Below are positions 24,724 to 35,492 of a stretch of 39,103 bases of DNA, one piece after another. The number at the start of each line of letters is the position of its first letter. The first letter of the stretch is position 1. The translations under genes were made by a program, and so were the position numbers. The notes beneath the pieces are model-generated. The model was given only the letters and a program-made list of their open reading frames with translations. It was not told the origin of the DNA and did no database searches. The stretch comes from Cellvibrionales bacterium. GTDB taxonomy: Bacteria; Pseudomonadota; Gammaproteobacteria; Pseudomonadales; GM7GCV1. Location: positions 74,105-113,207 of the forward strand of contig JACONM010000017.1 in NCBI GenBank assembly GCA_014323765.1. Reading direction: 5' to 3'.

Positions 24724-25509
24724 ATGAATTTAAATCAATTCTATATCGGCGATGCCGTAGAATTCATGCGCACTAAAATTCCAGAAAACTGCGTCGACCT
24801 GACCGTGACCAGCCCGCCTTATGAAACCCTGCGCGATTATGAAGGCTACGAATTTAATGCAGCAACCATGCTGCAGGGCCTGTTCCGGGTAACCCGCCCC
24901 GGCGGTGTATTGGTATGGGTGGTGGGCGACAAAATTAAAGGGGGGCGTAGTTTGGTAAGCTTTGAGCAAGCCCTGCTGGCTCGAGAGCAAGGTTTCGTAA
25001 TTCATGACGTGATGATTTACCAGAAAAAGAACACCCCCTTTATGCGCTCCAATGCCTACACGAATTGCTATGAATTCATGTTTGTATTTTCTAAGGGAAA
25101 ACCAAAAACGTTCAACCCGCTCAAAGAACCAACCAAAAGAAACGGAATGGAAATGGGCGTTTCCAACAAAGGCCCCGATGCGGTCAACCGCAAGGTGCCG
25201 GTGGAGCTTAAAAAAGAAAAGACGCGCAATAATATCTGGCCCTACGCAGTCGGCTTAGGCGGTTCCACCAATGACAAAATCGCTTTCCAGCATCCGGCCG
25301 TCTTCCCAGAAAAACTGGCTTCCGACCATATCCTTTCATGGTCAAACCCAGGCGATTTAGTTTTTGATCCCATGTGCGGCAGCGGAACGACCTGCAAAAT
25401 GGCCTCTATACTAGGCCGCCAATGGCTCGGCGTGGACATGTCCGCCGCCTATATCGATATAGCGCGAGAGCGAGTCAGACAGCTTGGGTTGCAATATGCG
25501 CAAGGGTGA
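24724..25509 (+). CDS. DNA methyltransferase (probable N4-cytosine or N6-adenine, beta-type order)
   Basis: ATG 24724 has GGAG 9 bp upstream and gives 261 residues (MNLNQFYIGDAVEFM). Motif IV is VTSPPY (residues ~32-37); the AdoMet motif I is near the C-terminus as FDPMCGSGTT, followed by GRQWLGVDMSAAYIDIA. Motif IV before motif I is the beta-type order, and SPPY suggests N4-cytosine methylation, though N6-adenine cannot be excluded. The gene is visibly AT-richer than dapB and carA. Its last 14 bp overlap the HNH gene, suggesting a coupled restriction-modification pair in which this enzyme protects the host's own sites. Confidence 0.9.
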   Translation: MNLNQFYIGDAVEFMRTKIPENCVDLTVTSPPYETLRDYEGYEFNAATMLQGLFRVTRPGGVLVWVVGDKIKGGRSLVSFEQALLAREQGFVIHDVMIYQKKNTPFMRSNAYTNCYEFMFVFSKGKPKTFNPLKEPTKRNGMEMGVSNKGPDAVNRKVPVELKKEKTRNNIWPYAVGLGGSTNDKIAFQHPAVFPEKLASDHILSWSNPGDLVFDPMCGSGTTCKMASILGRQWLGVDMSAAYIDIARERVRQLGLQYAQG

Positions 25510-26101
25510 GTGGGCCTGTGCTTTTTCCGGGCAAGGCTGGAAAAGTGGCAGTGAACGAAAGCGGCATTTTCCAAAGAATTCCGTTGGTCAAATTGTGCGG
25601 TTCGATAAATTAAAAAATCGAGCCACCGTATTTATTGTTGGCCTTAAAGAAGAATGGGATATTCCAATCGAAGATTTACGATTCATAGATGTCACCGAAA
25701 CGGGCGATAAATACCCATCCAAGATCTGCAATAGCTGCCACCGCCTACTGCCCGTCGAATCTTTTGCACCAAATCAAAATAACCTGCACGGCCCGGTGAG
25801 GCGACCGGCATGCAAAAGGTGCCGAACAGATATAGACAAACGCGCCCCCAAAAGCAGCCAAGCTAAGCGCATGGAAAAAGCAAGACCCAAAAAGGGCAGT
25901 CTATTTGAATGCCCGATCTGTAACCGGATTTCAATCGCAGGTGTAACGGCCAAGGTTGTTGCCGATCACGACCATCATACCGGCAACATCCGCGATTTTA
26001 TTTGCGATAGCTGCAATACGGGTTTAGGTCGTTTCAAGAACGGTAAAAATTACCTGCACAATGCCATTCGCTACCTTGAAGAAAGAGATGAACTTGAATA
26101 A
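25496..26101 (+). CDS. Endonuclease VII-like HNH (beta-beta-alpha-metal) nuclease, probable restriction enzyme
   Basis: From ATG 25496 the protein has 201 residues; it overlaps the methyltransferase by 14 bp (an in-frame TTG at 25484 is also possible). A first zinc-ribbon-like module has CNSC ... CKRC (residues ~76-108). The C-terminal part has CPIC, then the endonuclease VII core VVADHDHHTGNIRDF with CDSCNTGLGRF, giving the catalytic His and metal-binding Asp plus a second set of four Cys. Such two-zinc beta-beta-alpha-metal nucleases include the type II restriction enzyme Hpy99I, as I recall it. With the overlapping methyltransferase, a restriction role is the best guess; a homing or phage-type nuclease is the alternative. 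Confidence 0.8.
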   Translation: MRKGEWACAFSGQGWKSGSERKRHFPKNSVGQIVRFDKLKNRATVFIVGLKEEWDIPIEDLRFIDVTETGDKYPSKICNSCHRLLPVESFAPNQNNLHGPVRRPACKRCRTDIDKRAPKSSQAKRMEKARPKKGSLFECPICNRISIAGVTAKVVADHDHHTGNIRDFICDSCNTGLGRFKNGKNYLHNAIRYLEERDELE

Positions 26102-26132
26102 AAATTCGATGCTCATCGCTTTCATCCATGCT

Positions 26133-26357
26133 ACCCTTCCTGTGTCCGCCAAAGTAACTTTCATCGACTTCCATTTCACCGCCAAGCATTGCCGCACTCT
26201 CGCCCTCGGCTTGCTGAGCAATGATCTGCCGCAAGCGGTGAAAGTACCGGGCAGCGGCGTTGCGGTGAATCCCCGTTAGACGAGGCCGCTGCCCATGCGG
26301 TTGTGCTCGCAATGAAACGCTCAATCAAACGGTCTTGCTTGAACGTTAATACGGCTT
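26133..26357 (-). pseudogene. Truncated, frameshifted IS1595-family transposase remnant
   Basis: On -, FKQDRLIERFIASTTAWAAA is in one frame and RLTGIHRNAAARYFHRLRQ, then GGEMEVDESYFGGHRKG, in the next. Both match the N-terminal part of the intact transposase at 37.0-37.6 kb. A single inserted base near 26285 explains the frame change. The match stops at HRKG (26133), next to the HNH gene, so the C-terminal half with the rest of the DDE site is lost. No terminal repeats remain. Confidence 0.8.
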
Positions 26358-26377
26358 CAGCACTAAGCGGAACTGAC

Positions 26378-26443
26378 ACCCGGTCCGCCGGGTCTACTGC
26401 GGACACTGGTGGATAGACATTTGCGGCGGCGGTTGCGTAGAAT
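26378..26443 (+). promoter_or_regulatory. carA upstream region: hairpin and possible promoter
   Basis: A perfect hairpin ACCCGG-TCCG-CCGGGT lies at 26378-26393. TAGACA (26414-26419) and TAGAAT (26438-26443) follow with an 18-bp spacer, 63 bp before the carA GTG. The remainder of the gap after the IS remnant holds no recognised gene. Confidence 0.4.
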
Positions 26444-26506
26444 GGGCGGTAGAAATTCCGGTGCTGGTTGCCATCCGCCCGGTCGTTGCCGCCGTCTGGA
26501 GCCCTC

Positions 26507-27703
26507 GTGAAAGCACCCCGCCCCCCTGCAATTCTGGCCTTGGCAGACGGCAGCATTTTTCGTGGCCAGAGCATTGGGGCGGCGGGGGTGGCTACTGGTG
26601 AGTTGGTGTTCAACACCGCCATGACCGGCTATCAAGAAATTCTCACCGACCCTTCCTATGCCGAACAGCTGGTCACCCTGACCTACCCGCACATCGGCAA
26701 TGTGGGTACCAATGCCGAGGACGCGGAGTCTGCCAAAGTTTGGTGCCGTGGTCTCATCATCCGCGATCTGCCATTACAAGCGAGCAACTTCCGCAGCCAG
26801 CAGCCGCTCGACCGCTGGTTGCGGGCGCATAATTTGGTCGCCATCGCTGAGGTCGATACCCGCCGCTTGACGCGCCTTTTGCGCGAGCGGGGGGCGCAAA
26901 ATGGCTGCCTGATGGCGGGTGATATCGATGCCGAGCAGGCACTGGCCCGGGCGCGGGCTTTTCCCGGAATCAAGGGGCTGGATCTAGCCCGGCAGGTCAG
27001 CATCGATCGCCCCTGCGAGTGGACGGAAGGCACCTGGAGGCTAGGTAACGGTTACAGTGCGCCGTCGCCGATCGATTCACATGAAAAACTGCATGAACGG
27101 TCGCATGAAGAGCCGGATAATCCCCCGCCGCGCTTTGAGGTGGCGGTCTACGACTTTGGGGTCAAGTACGCCATGCTGCGCCTGCTGGTTGAGCGCGGCT
27201 GTCGCGTTACTTTGGTGCCCGCCACCACGCCCGCCCGCGAGGTGTTGCAACGCCGCCCGCACGGGGTGTTGCTGTCCAACGGGCCGGGCGACCCGGAGCC
27301 ATGCACTTACGCCATCGCCGCCATCGCCGAATTGCTGGCGGCGGGCATTCCGCTGTTTGGCATCTGCTTAGGCCACCAGCTGCTGGCCCTGGCCGCGGGG
27401 GCGCGTACCCGCAAAATGAAATTCGGCCACCACGGGGCCAATCATCCGGTGCAGGACCTGCAGAGCGGCACAGTGCTGATCAGCTCGCAAAACCACGGCT
27501 TTGCGGTGGACGAAGATAGCCTGCCGGCCACTGTGCGTGCCACCCATAGATCGCTGTTCGATGGCTCCCTGCAGGGCATCGAGCACACCGAAAAACCTGC
27601 CTTCGGCTTTCAAGGCCACCCGGAAGCCAGCCCCGGCCCGCAGGATGCCGCGCCGCTGTTCGATCGGTTTATCGACCTGATGGCCCGTCACCGCACGGCT
27701 TGA
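26507..27703 (+). CDS. carA: Carbamoyl-phosphate synthase, small (glutaminase) subunit
   Basis: The start is GTG 26507, with GGAG 6 bp upstream, giving 398 residues ([20 protein letters not shown]). The frame is open 13 codons further but without conservation. The N-terminal CPSase domain has [20 protein letters not shown]-like residues and TYPHIGNVG. The C-terminal class I amidotransferase has [15 protein letters not shown] with the catalytic Cys, [19 protein letters not shown] and GHPEASPGP with the His-Glu pair. It releases ammonia from glutamine for CarB. Confidence 0.97.
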   Translation: MKAPRPPAILALADGSIFRGQSIGAAGVATGELVFNTAMTGYQEILTDPSYAEQLVTLTYPHIGNVGTNAEDAESAKVWCRGLIIRDLPLQASNFRSQQPLDRWLRAHNLVAIAEVDTRRLTRLLRERGAQNGCLMAGDIDAEQALARARAFPGIKGLDLARQVSIDRPCEWTEGTWRLGNGYSAPSPIDSHEKLHERSHEEPDNPPPRFEVAVYDFGVKYAMLRLLVERGCRVTLVPATTPAREVLQRRPHGVLLSNGPGDPEPCTYAIAAIAELLAAGIPLFGICLGHQLLALAAGARTRKMKFGHHGANHPVQDLQSGTVLISSQNHGFAVDEDSLPATVRATHRSLFDGSLQGIEHTEKPAFGFQGHPEASPGPQDAAPLFDRFIDLMARHRTA

Positions 27704-27717
27704 CCGAGACCAAAACC

Positions 27718-30700
27718 ATGCCCAAAAGAGCGGATATCGACTCGGTGCTTATCTTAGGGGCCGGGCCCATAGTGATCGGCCAGGCATGCGAGTTTGACTA
27801 TTCCGGTGCCCAGGCATGCAAGGCGTTGCGCGAAGAAGGCTTCCGCGTCATTTTGGTCAATTCCAACCCGGCCACCATTATGACCGACCCAGCCATGGCC
27901 GATTCCACCTACATCGAGCCGGTCGAATGGCGCACGGTCGAGCGCATTATCGAGCGCGAGCGTCCCGCGGCCCTGCTGCCGACCATGGGCGGACAGACTG
28001 CGCTCAACTGTGCGCTGGATCTGGAACGCGAGGGGGTGTTGGCAACCCACGGGGTCGAGCTTATCGGTGCCAGTGCGGCGGCGATTGCCAAGGCTGAAGA
28101 CCGCGCTCTGTTCGACCAAGCCATGCGCGCCATCGGGCTGCAAACCCCGCGCTCGGCGATTGCACACAGTATGGCGGAAGCCGCCGCGGTGCCCGCCGAG
28201 TTTGGCTTTCCGCTGATCGTGCGCCCGTCTTTCACCATGGGCGGCAGTGGCGGCGGCATCGCCTATAACCAGCCGGAATTTGAAGAAATCTGCCTGCGTG
28301 GGCTGGACCTGTCGCCCGCCTCGCAGCTGCTGATCGATGAATCGTTGCTCGGCTGGAAAGAATACGAGATGGAGGTGGTGCGCGATCGCAACGACAACTG
28401 CATCATCGTCTGTTCGATTGAAAACCTAGACCCTATGGGGGTGCATACCGGCGATTCCATCACGGTCGCCCCGGCGCAAACCCTGACCGATAAGGAATAC
28501 CAGATTATGCGCAACGCCTCCCTAGCGGTGCTGCGTGAGATTGGCGTGGAGACCGGCGGCTCCAATGTTCAGTTTGCGGTGGAGCCGCAGACTGGCCGCT
28601 TGGTGGTTATCGAGATGAACCCGCGGGTGTCGCGCTCCTCGGCGTTGGCTTCTAAGGCCACCGGCTTCCCCATCGCCCGGGTGGCGGCCAAGCTGGCGGT
28701 GGGCTTCACCCTGAATGAATTGCGCAACGAGATCACCGGCGGGCAGACCCCGGCTTCCTTCGAGCCGAGTATTGATTATGTGGTCACCAAAGTGCCGCGC
28801 TTTACCTTTGAAAAGTTCGCCCAAGCCGATGCGCGGCTCAGCACCCAGATGAAATCGGTCGGCGAGGTCATGGCGATCGGGCGCTGTTTTCAAGAGTCGC
28901 TGCAAAAGGCGTTGCGCGGGTTGGAGGTCGGGGCCAGCGGGCTGGAGAGCCGCTCCGCCGATCTGCATGATGCCACCGCGCTGCGCGAGCATCTGGCGGT
29001 ACCGGGGGCCGAGCGCATTTGGCACCTGGCCGATGCGTTTCGCGCCGGGCTGGAATTGACCGAGATTCAGCAGCTGACCTCCATCGACCCCTGGTTTCTG
29101 GCGCAGATCGCCGATCTGGTTCACACTGAGCAGGGTTTGGACGGGCGCACTTTGGATGAGCTGAATGCCGCCGAATGGCGCACCCTGAAACGCAAAGGCT
29201 TTGCCGACCGGCGACTGGCGCAGCTGTTGGGCGGTGCAGAATCGGCGGTGCGCCAAGCGCGGCGGGCGGCGGCGGTCGCCCCGGTCTACAAGCGGGTAGA
29301 CAGCTGCGCGGCGGAGTTTGCCAGTGCCACCGCCTATTTGTATTCGACCTACGAAGAGGAATGCGAAGCGGCCCCATCCGAGCGTGAAAAGATTCTCGTG
29401 CTCGGCGGCGGCCCCAATCGCATCGGTCAAGGCATCGAGTTTGACTACTGCTGCGTCCACGCGGCGCAGGCGTTCCGTGAAGACGGCTTTGAGACCCTCA
29501 TGGTCAACTGCAACCCAGAGACCGTCTCCACCGATTACGACACCTCCGACCGCCTCTATTTTGAACCGGTTACCCTGGAAGATGTGCTGGCGATCGTCGC
29601 GCTGGAAAAGCCGACCGGGGTTGTCGTGCAGTTCGGCGGGCAGACCCCGCTCAAGCTGGCGCGGGCCTTGGAGGCGGCGGGTGTGCCCATTATCGGCACC
29701 CCGCCCGATGCCATTGACCGCGCCGAGGACCGCCAGCGTTTTCAGAAAATGATCGCCGACCTGCGCCTGCTACAGCCGCCCAATGCCACGGTGCGCTCGC
29801 TCGATGAAGCCCTCCGCGCCGCCGCGGAGATCGGCTACCCGCTGGTGGTGCGCCCTTCCTATGTGCTCGGCGGGCGGGCTATGGAAATCGTCCACAGCGA
29901 GACTGAACTGCGCAACTATATGGGCAGCGCGGTGGCGGTGAGCGAGGACGCGCCCGTGCTGCTCGACCATTTTTTAGGCGCCGCCATCGAGGTCGACATC
30001 GATGCGGTCAGCGACGGCCAGCAGGTGGTGATCGGGGCCATCATGCAGCACATCGAGCAGGCGGGCATTCACTCCGGCGACTCGGCCTGCTCCTTGCCGC
30101 CTTACAGCCTGCCGATGACGGTGCAGGCGCAGATGCGCGAGATGGTCGTGCAGATGGCGCGGGAGCTCGGCGTGGTCGGCTTGCTGAATGTGCAGCTGGC
30201 TTGGCAGGATGGGAAAATTTACGTGATCGAGGTCAACCCACGCGCCTCGCGCACCGTGCCGTTTGTGTCCAAGGCGATCGGCATCTCGCTGGCGAAAGTG
30301 GCAGCGCGTTGCATGGCGGGCAAAACGCTGCAAGAGCAGGGCATCGTCGGCGAGGTACAGCCGCGGCATTATCACGTCAAAGAGGCGGTGTTCCCGTTCA
30401 ACAAGTTCCCCGGCATCGACCCGATCCTCGGCCCGGAAATGAAATCCACTGGCGAGGTCATGGGCACCGGTGCCACCTTCGCCGAGGCGTACCGCAAGGC
30501 GCAGCTGGGCGCAGGCGATGAGATACCGGCGGGGGGCAAAGCCTTCATCAGTGTGCGCGATGCGGACAAACAACCGCTACTACCCATCGCCCGCGCCTAC
30601 CTCGACCTCGGTTTTGAGCTGCTTGCCACCCGTGGCACGGCGGCGGCGATCGCGGCAGCCAGCTACGCGGTAACCGCAGTCAACAAAGTGCGCGAAGGCC

Positions 30701-30957
30701 GCCCGCACGTGGTGGATATGATTAAAAATGGCGAGGTCAGCCTAGTGCTCAACACCACCGAAGGGCGCACCGCCATCCGTGACTCGGCGGCCATTCGCTC
30801 CAGTGCCGAGGCGCGCGGCATCTACTACACCACCACCCTAGCCGGCGGTGAGGCATTGGCCATGGCGTTGGCCGCCGGCGAGAGCCGCGAGGTCTATCGC
30901 CTGCAAGACTTGCACGCCGCACTGCGCCAAAATTCACCCAAGCAACCCAACACCTGA
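27718..30957 (+). CDS. carB: Carbamoyl-phosphate synthase, large subunit
   Basis: The 1079-residue protein begins [22 protein letters not shown] at ATG 27718, 14 bp after the carA stop. It has the expected duplicated layout: carboxyphosphate half (about 1-400, with [10 protein letters not shown] and [18 protein letters not shown]), oligomerisation domain (about 400-550), carbamoyl-phosphate half ([48 protein letters not shown]) and C-terminal MGS-like allosteric domain (about 930-1079). It makes carbamoyl phosphate for pyrimidine and arginine synthesis; pyrD, pyrE and argB are nearby. Confidence 0.98.
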   Translation: MPKRADIDSVLILGAGPIVIGQACEFDYSGAQACKALREEGFRVILVNSNPATIMTDPAMADSTYIEPVEWRTVERIIERERPAALLPTMGGQTALNCALDLEREGVLATHGVELIGASAAAIAKAEDRALFDQAMRAIGLQTPRSAIAHSMAEAAAVPAEFGFPLIVRPSFTMGGSGGGIAYNQPEFEEICLRGLDLSPASQLLIDESLLGWKEYEMEVVRDRNDNCIIVCSIENLDPMGVHTGDSITVAPAQTLTDKEYQIMRNASLAVLREIGVETGGSNVQFAVEPQTGRLVVIEMNPRVSRSSALASKATGFPIARVAAKLAVGFTLNELRNEITGGQTPASFEPSIDYVVTKVPRFTFEKFAQADARLSTQMKSVGEVMAIGRCFQESLQKALRGLEVGASGLESRSADLHDATALREHLAVPGAERIWHLADAFRAGLELTEIQQLTSIDPWFLAQIADLVHTEQGLDGRTLDELNAAEWRTLKRKGFADRRLAQLLGGAESAVRQARRAAAVAPVYKRVDSCAAEFASATAYLYSTYEEECEAAPSEREKILVLGGGPNRIGQGIEFDYCCVHAAQAFREDGFETLMVNCNPETVSTDYDTSDRLYFEPVTLEDVLAIVALEKPTGVVVQFGGQTPLKLARALEAAGVPIIGTPPDAIDRAEDRQRFQKMIADLRLLQPPNATVRSLDEALRAAAEIGYPLVVRPSYVLGGRAMEIVHSETELRNYMGSAVAVSEDAPVLLDHFLGAAIEVDIDAVSDGQQVVIGAIMQHIEQAGIHSGDSACSLPPYSLPMTVQAQMREMVVQMARELGVVGLLNVQLAWQDGKIYVIEVNPRASRTVPFVSKAIGISLAKVAARCMAGKTLQEQGIVGEVQPRHYHVKEAVFPFNKFPGIDPILGPEMKSTGEVMGTGATFAEAYRKAQLGAGDEIPAGGKAFISVRDADKQPLLPIARAYLDLGFELLATRGTAAAIAAASYAVTAVNKVREGRPHVVDMIKNGEVSLVLNTTEGRTAIRDSAAIRSSAEARGIYYTTTLAGGEALAMALAAGESREVYRLQDLHAALRQNSPKQPNT

Positions 30958-30968
30958 GGGCAAACACC

Positions 30969-31445
30969 ATGAACCGAGTTCCCATGACCGTGGCCGGCGA
31001 GCGGGCCCTGCGCGCCGAATTGGCGCAGCTGAAAAAAGTAGACCGACCGCGCATCAGTGCCGCCATCGCCGAGGCCCGCGCCCACGGCGACCTGAAGGAA
31101 AACGCCGAATATCATGCGGCGCGCGAGCAGCAAGCGTTCACCGAAGGGCGCATTCAGGCGATCGAAGCCAGCCTAGCCCGCGCCCAAGTCATCGATATTT
31201 CCAATATACCGCCATCCGACAAGGTCATCTTCGGCGCGACCGTGCGGCTGTTGAATCTGGAAACCGATGAGACGGTCCGTTACCAGATCGTCGGCGAAGA
31301 CGAAGCGGATGTCAGGGCCGGCAAGATCGCCGTCACCACCCCCATCGCCCGCGGGCTAATCGGCAAGGAAGCGGGCGATACGGTGCAAATTCAAACCCCC
31401 GGCGGGGCGACCGAATTTGAAATCGAACAGGTTGAATACCTCTAA
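30969..31445 (+). CDS. greA: Transcription elongation factor GreA
   Basis: The 158-residue protein matches GreA throughout: the N-terminal coiled coil ([40 protein letters not shown] with the acidic tip residues) and the C-terminal domain ([31 protein letters not shown]-like [13 protein letters not shown], ending EIEQVEYL). It stimulates cleavage of backtracked RNA by RNA polymerase. carB-greA with an 11-bp gap is a common gammaproteobacterial arrangement. Confidence 0.98.
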   Translation: MNRVPMTVAGERALRAELAQLKKVDRPRISAAIAEARAHGDLKENAEYHAAREQQAFTEGRIQAIEASLARAQVIDISNIPPSDKVIFGATVRLLNLETDETVRYQIVGEDEADVRAGKIAVTTPIARGLIGKEAGDTVQIQTPGGATEFEIEQVEYL

Positions 31446-31486
31446 GCCGCCCATTGTCCACCCACCCCGGAGCCCGGAGCCAAACC

Positions 31487-32209
31487 ATGCCACGACCGAG
31501 CGGCCGCCGCGCCGACCAGCTGCGCCCTCTCCGCATCGAGCGCAACCACACCCGCCACGCCGAGGGTTCAGTGCTCATCGAGTTGGGCGCGACTCGGGTG
31601 CTCTGCACCGCCAGCGTTGAAGACCGGGTGCCCCGCTTTCTACGCGGCAAAAACCGCGGCTGGCTGAGCGCGGAATACGGCATGTTGCCCCGCGCCACCG
31701 GGGTACGCAGCGAGCGCGAGGCAGTACGCGGTCGGCAATCCGGGCGCACTCAAGAAATCCAGCGTCTTATCGGTCGCTCGCTACGCGCCGCGCTGGACCT
31801 GCGCAAATTGGGCGAGCGCAGCATCGCCATCGACTGCGATGTCATCCAAGCCGATGGCGGCACCCGCACCGCAGCCATCACCGGTGCCTGCGTCGCCCTA
31901 GTCGATGCGCTCAATCGGTTGGAGCGCAATAAAACCCTGCACGATTCGCCCCTGCACGGCCTAATCGCCGCCGTATCGGTCGGTATTTACCGCGGCGAAC
32001 CGGTGCTGGATTTGGATTATCGCGAAGATTCATCCGCCGCCACCGATATGAATATCGTCATGAATGAGCAACAAGGCTTTATCGAGCTCCAAGGCACTGC
32101 CGAGCGCGGCAGCTATTCGGGCGAACAACTCGAAGCCATGCTCGCCCTCGCCCGCGCCGGTATCGCCGAATTAATCGATGCCCAGCGACAGGCCCTAGCC
32201 GCAGGCTAA
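31487..32209 (+). CDS. rph: Ribonuclease PH
   Basis: ATG 31487 ([20 protein letters not shown]) gives 240 residues, near the family's 238; an in-frame upstream start at 31454 lacks conservation. Signatures include [70 protein letters not shown] and [18 protein letters not shown]. It trims tRNA 3' ends phosphorolytically. The rph-pyrE order is the E. coli one. Confidence 0.97.
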   Translation: MPRPSGRRADQLRPLRIERNHTRHAEGSVLIELGATRVLCTASVEDRVPRFLRGKNRGWLSAEYGMLPRATGVRSEREAVRGRQSGRTQEIQRLIGRSLRAALDLRKLGERSIAIDCDVIQADGGTRTAAITGACVALVDALNRLERNKTLHDSPLHGLIAAVSVGIYRGEPVLDLDYREDSSAATDMNIVMNEQQGFIELQGTAERGSYSGEQLEAMLALARAGIAELIDAQRQALAAG

Positions 32210-32219
32210 TTCCGCAATA

Positions 32220-32867
32220 ATGGCCGCACTTAAACCCTATCAACAGCGGTTTATTGATCTGGCTATTCAATGCCGCGCCCTCCAATTTGGCGATTTTCAA
32301 CTTAAATCCGGTCGCCGCAGCCCCTATTTTTTCAATGCCGGACAGTTTAATTCTGGCCCCGCCTTAGCCGCACTCGGCGGTTGCTACGCCGATGCCTTTA
32401 TCGATTCGGGCGTGCAGGCGGACATGCTATTCGGCCCGGCCTACAAAGGCATTCCATTGGTCGCCGCCACGGCCATCGCACTCGCCGAGCGCGGTCGCGA
32501 TCTACCTTTTTGTTTTAACCGCAAAGAGGCCAAACCCCACGGCGAAGGCGGCTGGACCATCGGGGCCCCACTGCGTGGCCGGGTGTTGATTTTGGACGAT
32601 GTCCTCACCGCCGGTACCGCCATCAACGCAACGATCGAACTGCTGGCAACGACCGCTGCCACCCCCGCCGCCGCGCTAATTGGCTTTGACCGGCAGGAAC
32701 GAATCGCCGGCGACCACGCCGCTGCCACAGAATTAACCGCCACCCACGGGCTTAGAATACTAAGTATCGCGGGCTTAGATAACCTGTGCGCCCATCTAAA
32801 AACCAAGGGCGATAAAGCACAGCTTGCCGCTCTAGATTCTTACCGTGAAAAACACGGTGCCATATAA
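32220..32867 (+). CDS. pyrE: Orotate phosphoribosyltransferase
   Basis: The 215-residue protein has LKSGRRSPYFFNAGQFNSGP, the flexible-loop region FNRKEAKPHGEGG and the PRPP-binding motif VLILDDVLTAGTAINATI. It converts orotate and PRPP to OMP, directly following the PyrD step. It starts 10 bp after rph. Its stop codon overlaps by one base an ATG that opens a 41-codon reading frame of doubtful status. Confidence 0.98.
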   Translation: MAALKPYQQRFIDLAIQCRALQFGDFQLKSGRRSPYFFNAGQFNSGPALAALGGCYADAFIDSGVQADMLFGPAYKGIPLVAATAIALAERGRDLPFCFNRKEAKPHGEGGWTIGAPLRGRVLILDDVLTAGTAINATIELLATTAATPAAALIGFDRQERIAGDHAAATELTATHGLRILSIAGLDNLCAHLKTKGDKAQLAALDSYREKHGAI

Positions 32868-33131
32868 TGTCAGACCATCGCCGGATCAATTCCATCAGCT
32901 ATTGTAGTTCTGGCGGAGATTTATGTTTGCTTAATCCTGCTCGATTGAATAAACCGGTTTGCACAAGAGACAACAGTATTGCGCCGGTGTAGCTACAATG
33001 ATTGGCGGGTTTGCATTCCCGCTACCATTGCCGATGAAAATGAAATCATTCCCAGAACGCCGCGGGTTTTAATGACCGGCGATTTCAACTGGTTTGACCT
33101 AGAAAATCTGGCACCAAAATGCGGACATTGA
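32867..33131 (+). pseudogene. Possible small gene after pyrE, broken by a +1 frameshift
   Basis: ATG 32867 shares a base with the pyrE stop (TAATG) and opens 41 codons (MSDHRRINSISYCSSGG..., stop TAG 32990-32992). Shifted by one base, the reading continues from YNDWRVCIPATIADENE to LMTGDFNWFDLENLAPKCGH, with a stop at 33129-33131. Together they would make about 85 residues. I do not recognise the product; it may be a short coupled gene, a frameshifted small gene or chance. Nothing else is seen in the 304-bp pyrE-argB gap. Confidence 0.3.
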
Positions 33132-33171
33132 TCAAGGCGCAATAAAAGAGTGTGCGCCGCTTTTGTTACTG

Positions 33172-34089
<918 letters not shown>

Positions 34090-35367
34090 TTAAGGGGGAG
34101 TTTTGGGCTGGACCACTTTACCAGAATCCGCCGCGCCGCCGCCCGATTCCGCAGTGCCTAGCCAGCGGGCGCAAATGGCCTCGATCAGTTGCTTGGCGAG
34201 CAGGGTTTTGCCCGCTTTTGGCAATCGCCGCTCGGCCCCGGTGCTGAGCAGGTGGACTTCGTTATCGGCACTGCCGAAGCCGATGTCTTGGCGGGCGATA
34301 TCGTTGGCGACGATCATGTCTGCTTTTTTTGCCGCCAGTTTGGCCCGCGCATTTTCCAGCAGTTTTTCCGATTCTGCGGCAAAGCCTACGGTGAAGGGTT
34401 TATCCGACCGCTGGCCCACGTAGTGAAGGATGTCCGGGTTTTTTACTAATTCCAGATGGAGGCGATCGGCATGCTTTTTGATTTTCTGGCGAGCCGCTTG
34501 GGCTGGGCGGTAGTCGGCCACGGCGGCGCAGGCGATAAATAGGTCCGCGCCCGCCAGCTCGCGTTTGACGGCGGCCAGCATGTCGGCGACACTTTCTACC
34601 ATCACGCGCCGCACCCGCGCCGGTGCCTCCAGACACACCGGCCCGGAGACCAAGACCACCTCGCCGCCCGCCGCCGCCGCCGCCGCCGCCAGCGCATAGC
34701 CCATTTGGCCGGAACTGTGATTGCTCAGGTAGCGCACCGGGTCGATGGGCTCGCGGGTGGGGCCGGCGGTGAGTAGCACTTTTTTGCCGCTCAAGAGACC
34801 GATGGCAAAGGTGGCGGCGACCAATTCTAGAATTTCCAGCGGCTCCAGCATGCGCCCCGCCCCGTGATCGCCGCAGGCTTGCGCGCCGCTGGCCGGGCCT
34901 AGGATGCCGATGCCGCGCTCTTGCAGCTGCCGCACATTGGCGCACACCGCTGGGTTGGCCCACATGGCCTGGTTCATGGCCGGGGCCAGCTGGATGGGAG
35001 CTTGAGTCGCCAGGCAGAGGGTGGCTAGCAGGTCATCGCCCCGCCCCTGCGCTAGGCGTTCGATAAAATTGGCACTGGCTGGGGCGATCAAAACCCGTTC
35101 CGCCCAGCGCGCCAGTTCGATATGCCCCATGGCTGCTTCCGCCGCAGGGTCCAGCAGGTCGGTATGCACCGGGTTGCCGGACAGGGCCTGAAAAGTCAGT
35201 GGTTGCACGAAAGCCTGGGCCCCGGCGGTCATTACCACCCGCACTTCGGCACCGCACTCGATTAGACGGCGCACTAGATCGGCGGATTTGTAACTGGCGA
35301 TGCCGCCGGTAACACCGAGCAGAATTCGGCGCCGGTGCAGGCGGGGGCGGGGCGTGGTCTCGGTCAT
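34090..35367 (-). CDS. coaBC: Bifunctional CoaBC (phosphopantothenoylcysteine decarboxylase / synthetase)
   Basis: The 425-residue protein has the flavodoxin-like CoaC half (ILLGVTGGIASYKSADLVRRL, APASANFIERLAQG, PAMNQAMWANP, ACGDHGAGRMLEP with the catalytic Cys) and the CoaB half (VLLTAGPTREPIDPVRYLSNHSSGQMG, AAVADYRP, KNPDIL, VGFAAES, ANDIARQDIGFGS). It performs two steps of coenzyme A synthesis after pantothenate, the PanC product. A GCC/CCG triplet run (34669-34690 on +) codes for an alanine run in YALAAAAAAAGGE. dut, often next in the order, is absent. Confidence 0.97.
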   Translation of the reverse strand: MTETTPRPRLHRRRILLGVTGGIASYKSADLVRRLIECGAEVRVVMTAGAQAFVQPLTFQALSGNPVHTDLLDPAAEAAMGHIELARWAERVLIAPASANFIERLAQGRGDDLLATLCLATQAPIQLAPAMNQAMWANPAVCANVRQLQERGIGILGPASGAQACGDHGAGRMLEPLEILELVAATFAIGLLSGKKVLLTAGPTREPIDPVRYLSNHSSGQMGYALAAAAAAAGGEVVLVSGPVCLEAPARVRRVMVESVADMLAAVKRELAGADLFIACAAVADYRPAQAARQKIKKHADRLHLELVKNPDILHYVGQRSDKPFTVGFAAESEKLLENARAKLAAKKADMIVANDIARQDIGFGSADNEVHLLSTGAERRLPKAGKTLLAKQLIEAICARWLGTAESGGGAADSGKVVQPKTPP

Positions 35368-35492
35368 GGTGGCGGGCCGGGTGGGGGGTGCGCATCATAC
35401 CGTTTGCCGCCGCTTTTTAGTATAGTAGCGCGGCGATCCGGTTGCGGCCAACAGCAACTAAAAATAGCGCAACCGCCGAGGAAAACCCTGCC

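Noticed and set aside
26102-26506. Intact insertion sequence next to carA
   Set aside because: Terminal repeats and the C-terminal half of the transposase are absent and the frame is shifted; it is a remnant.
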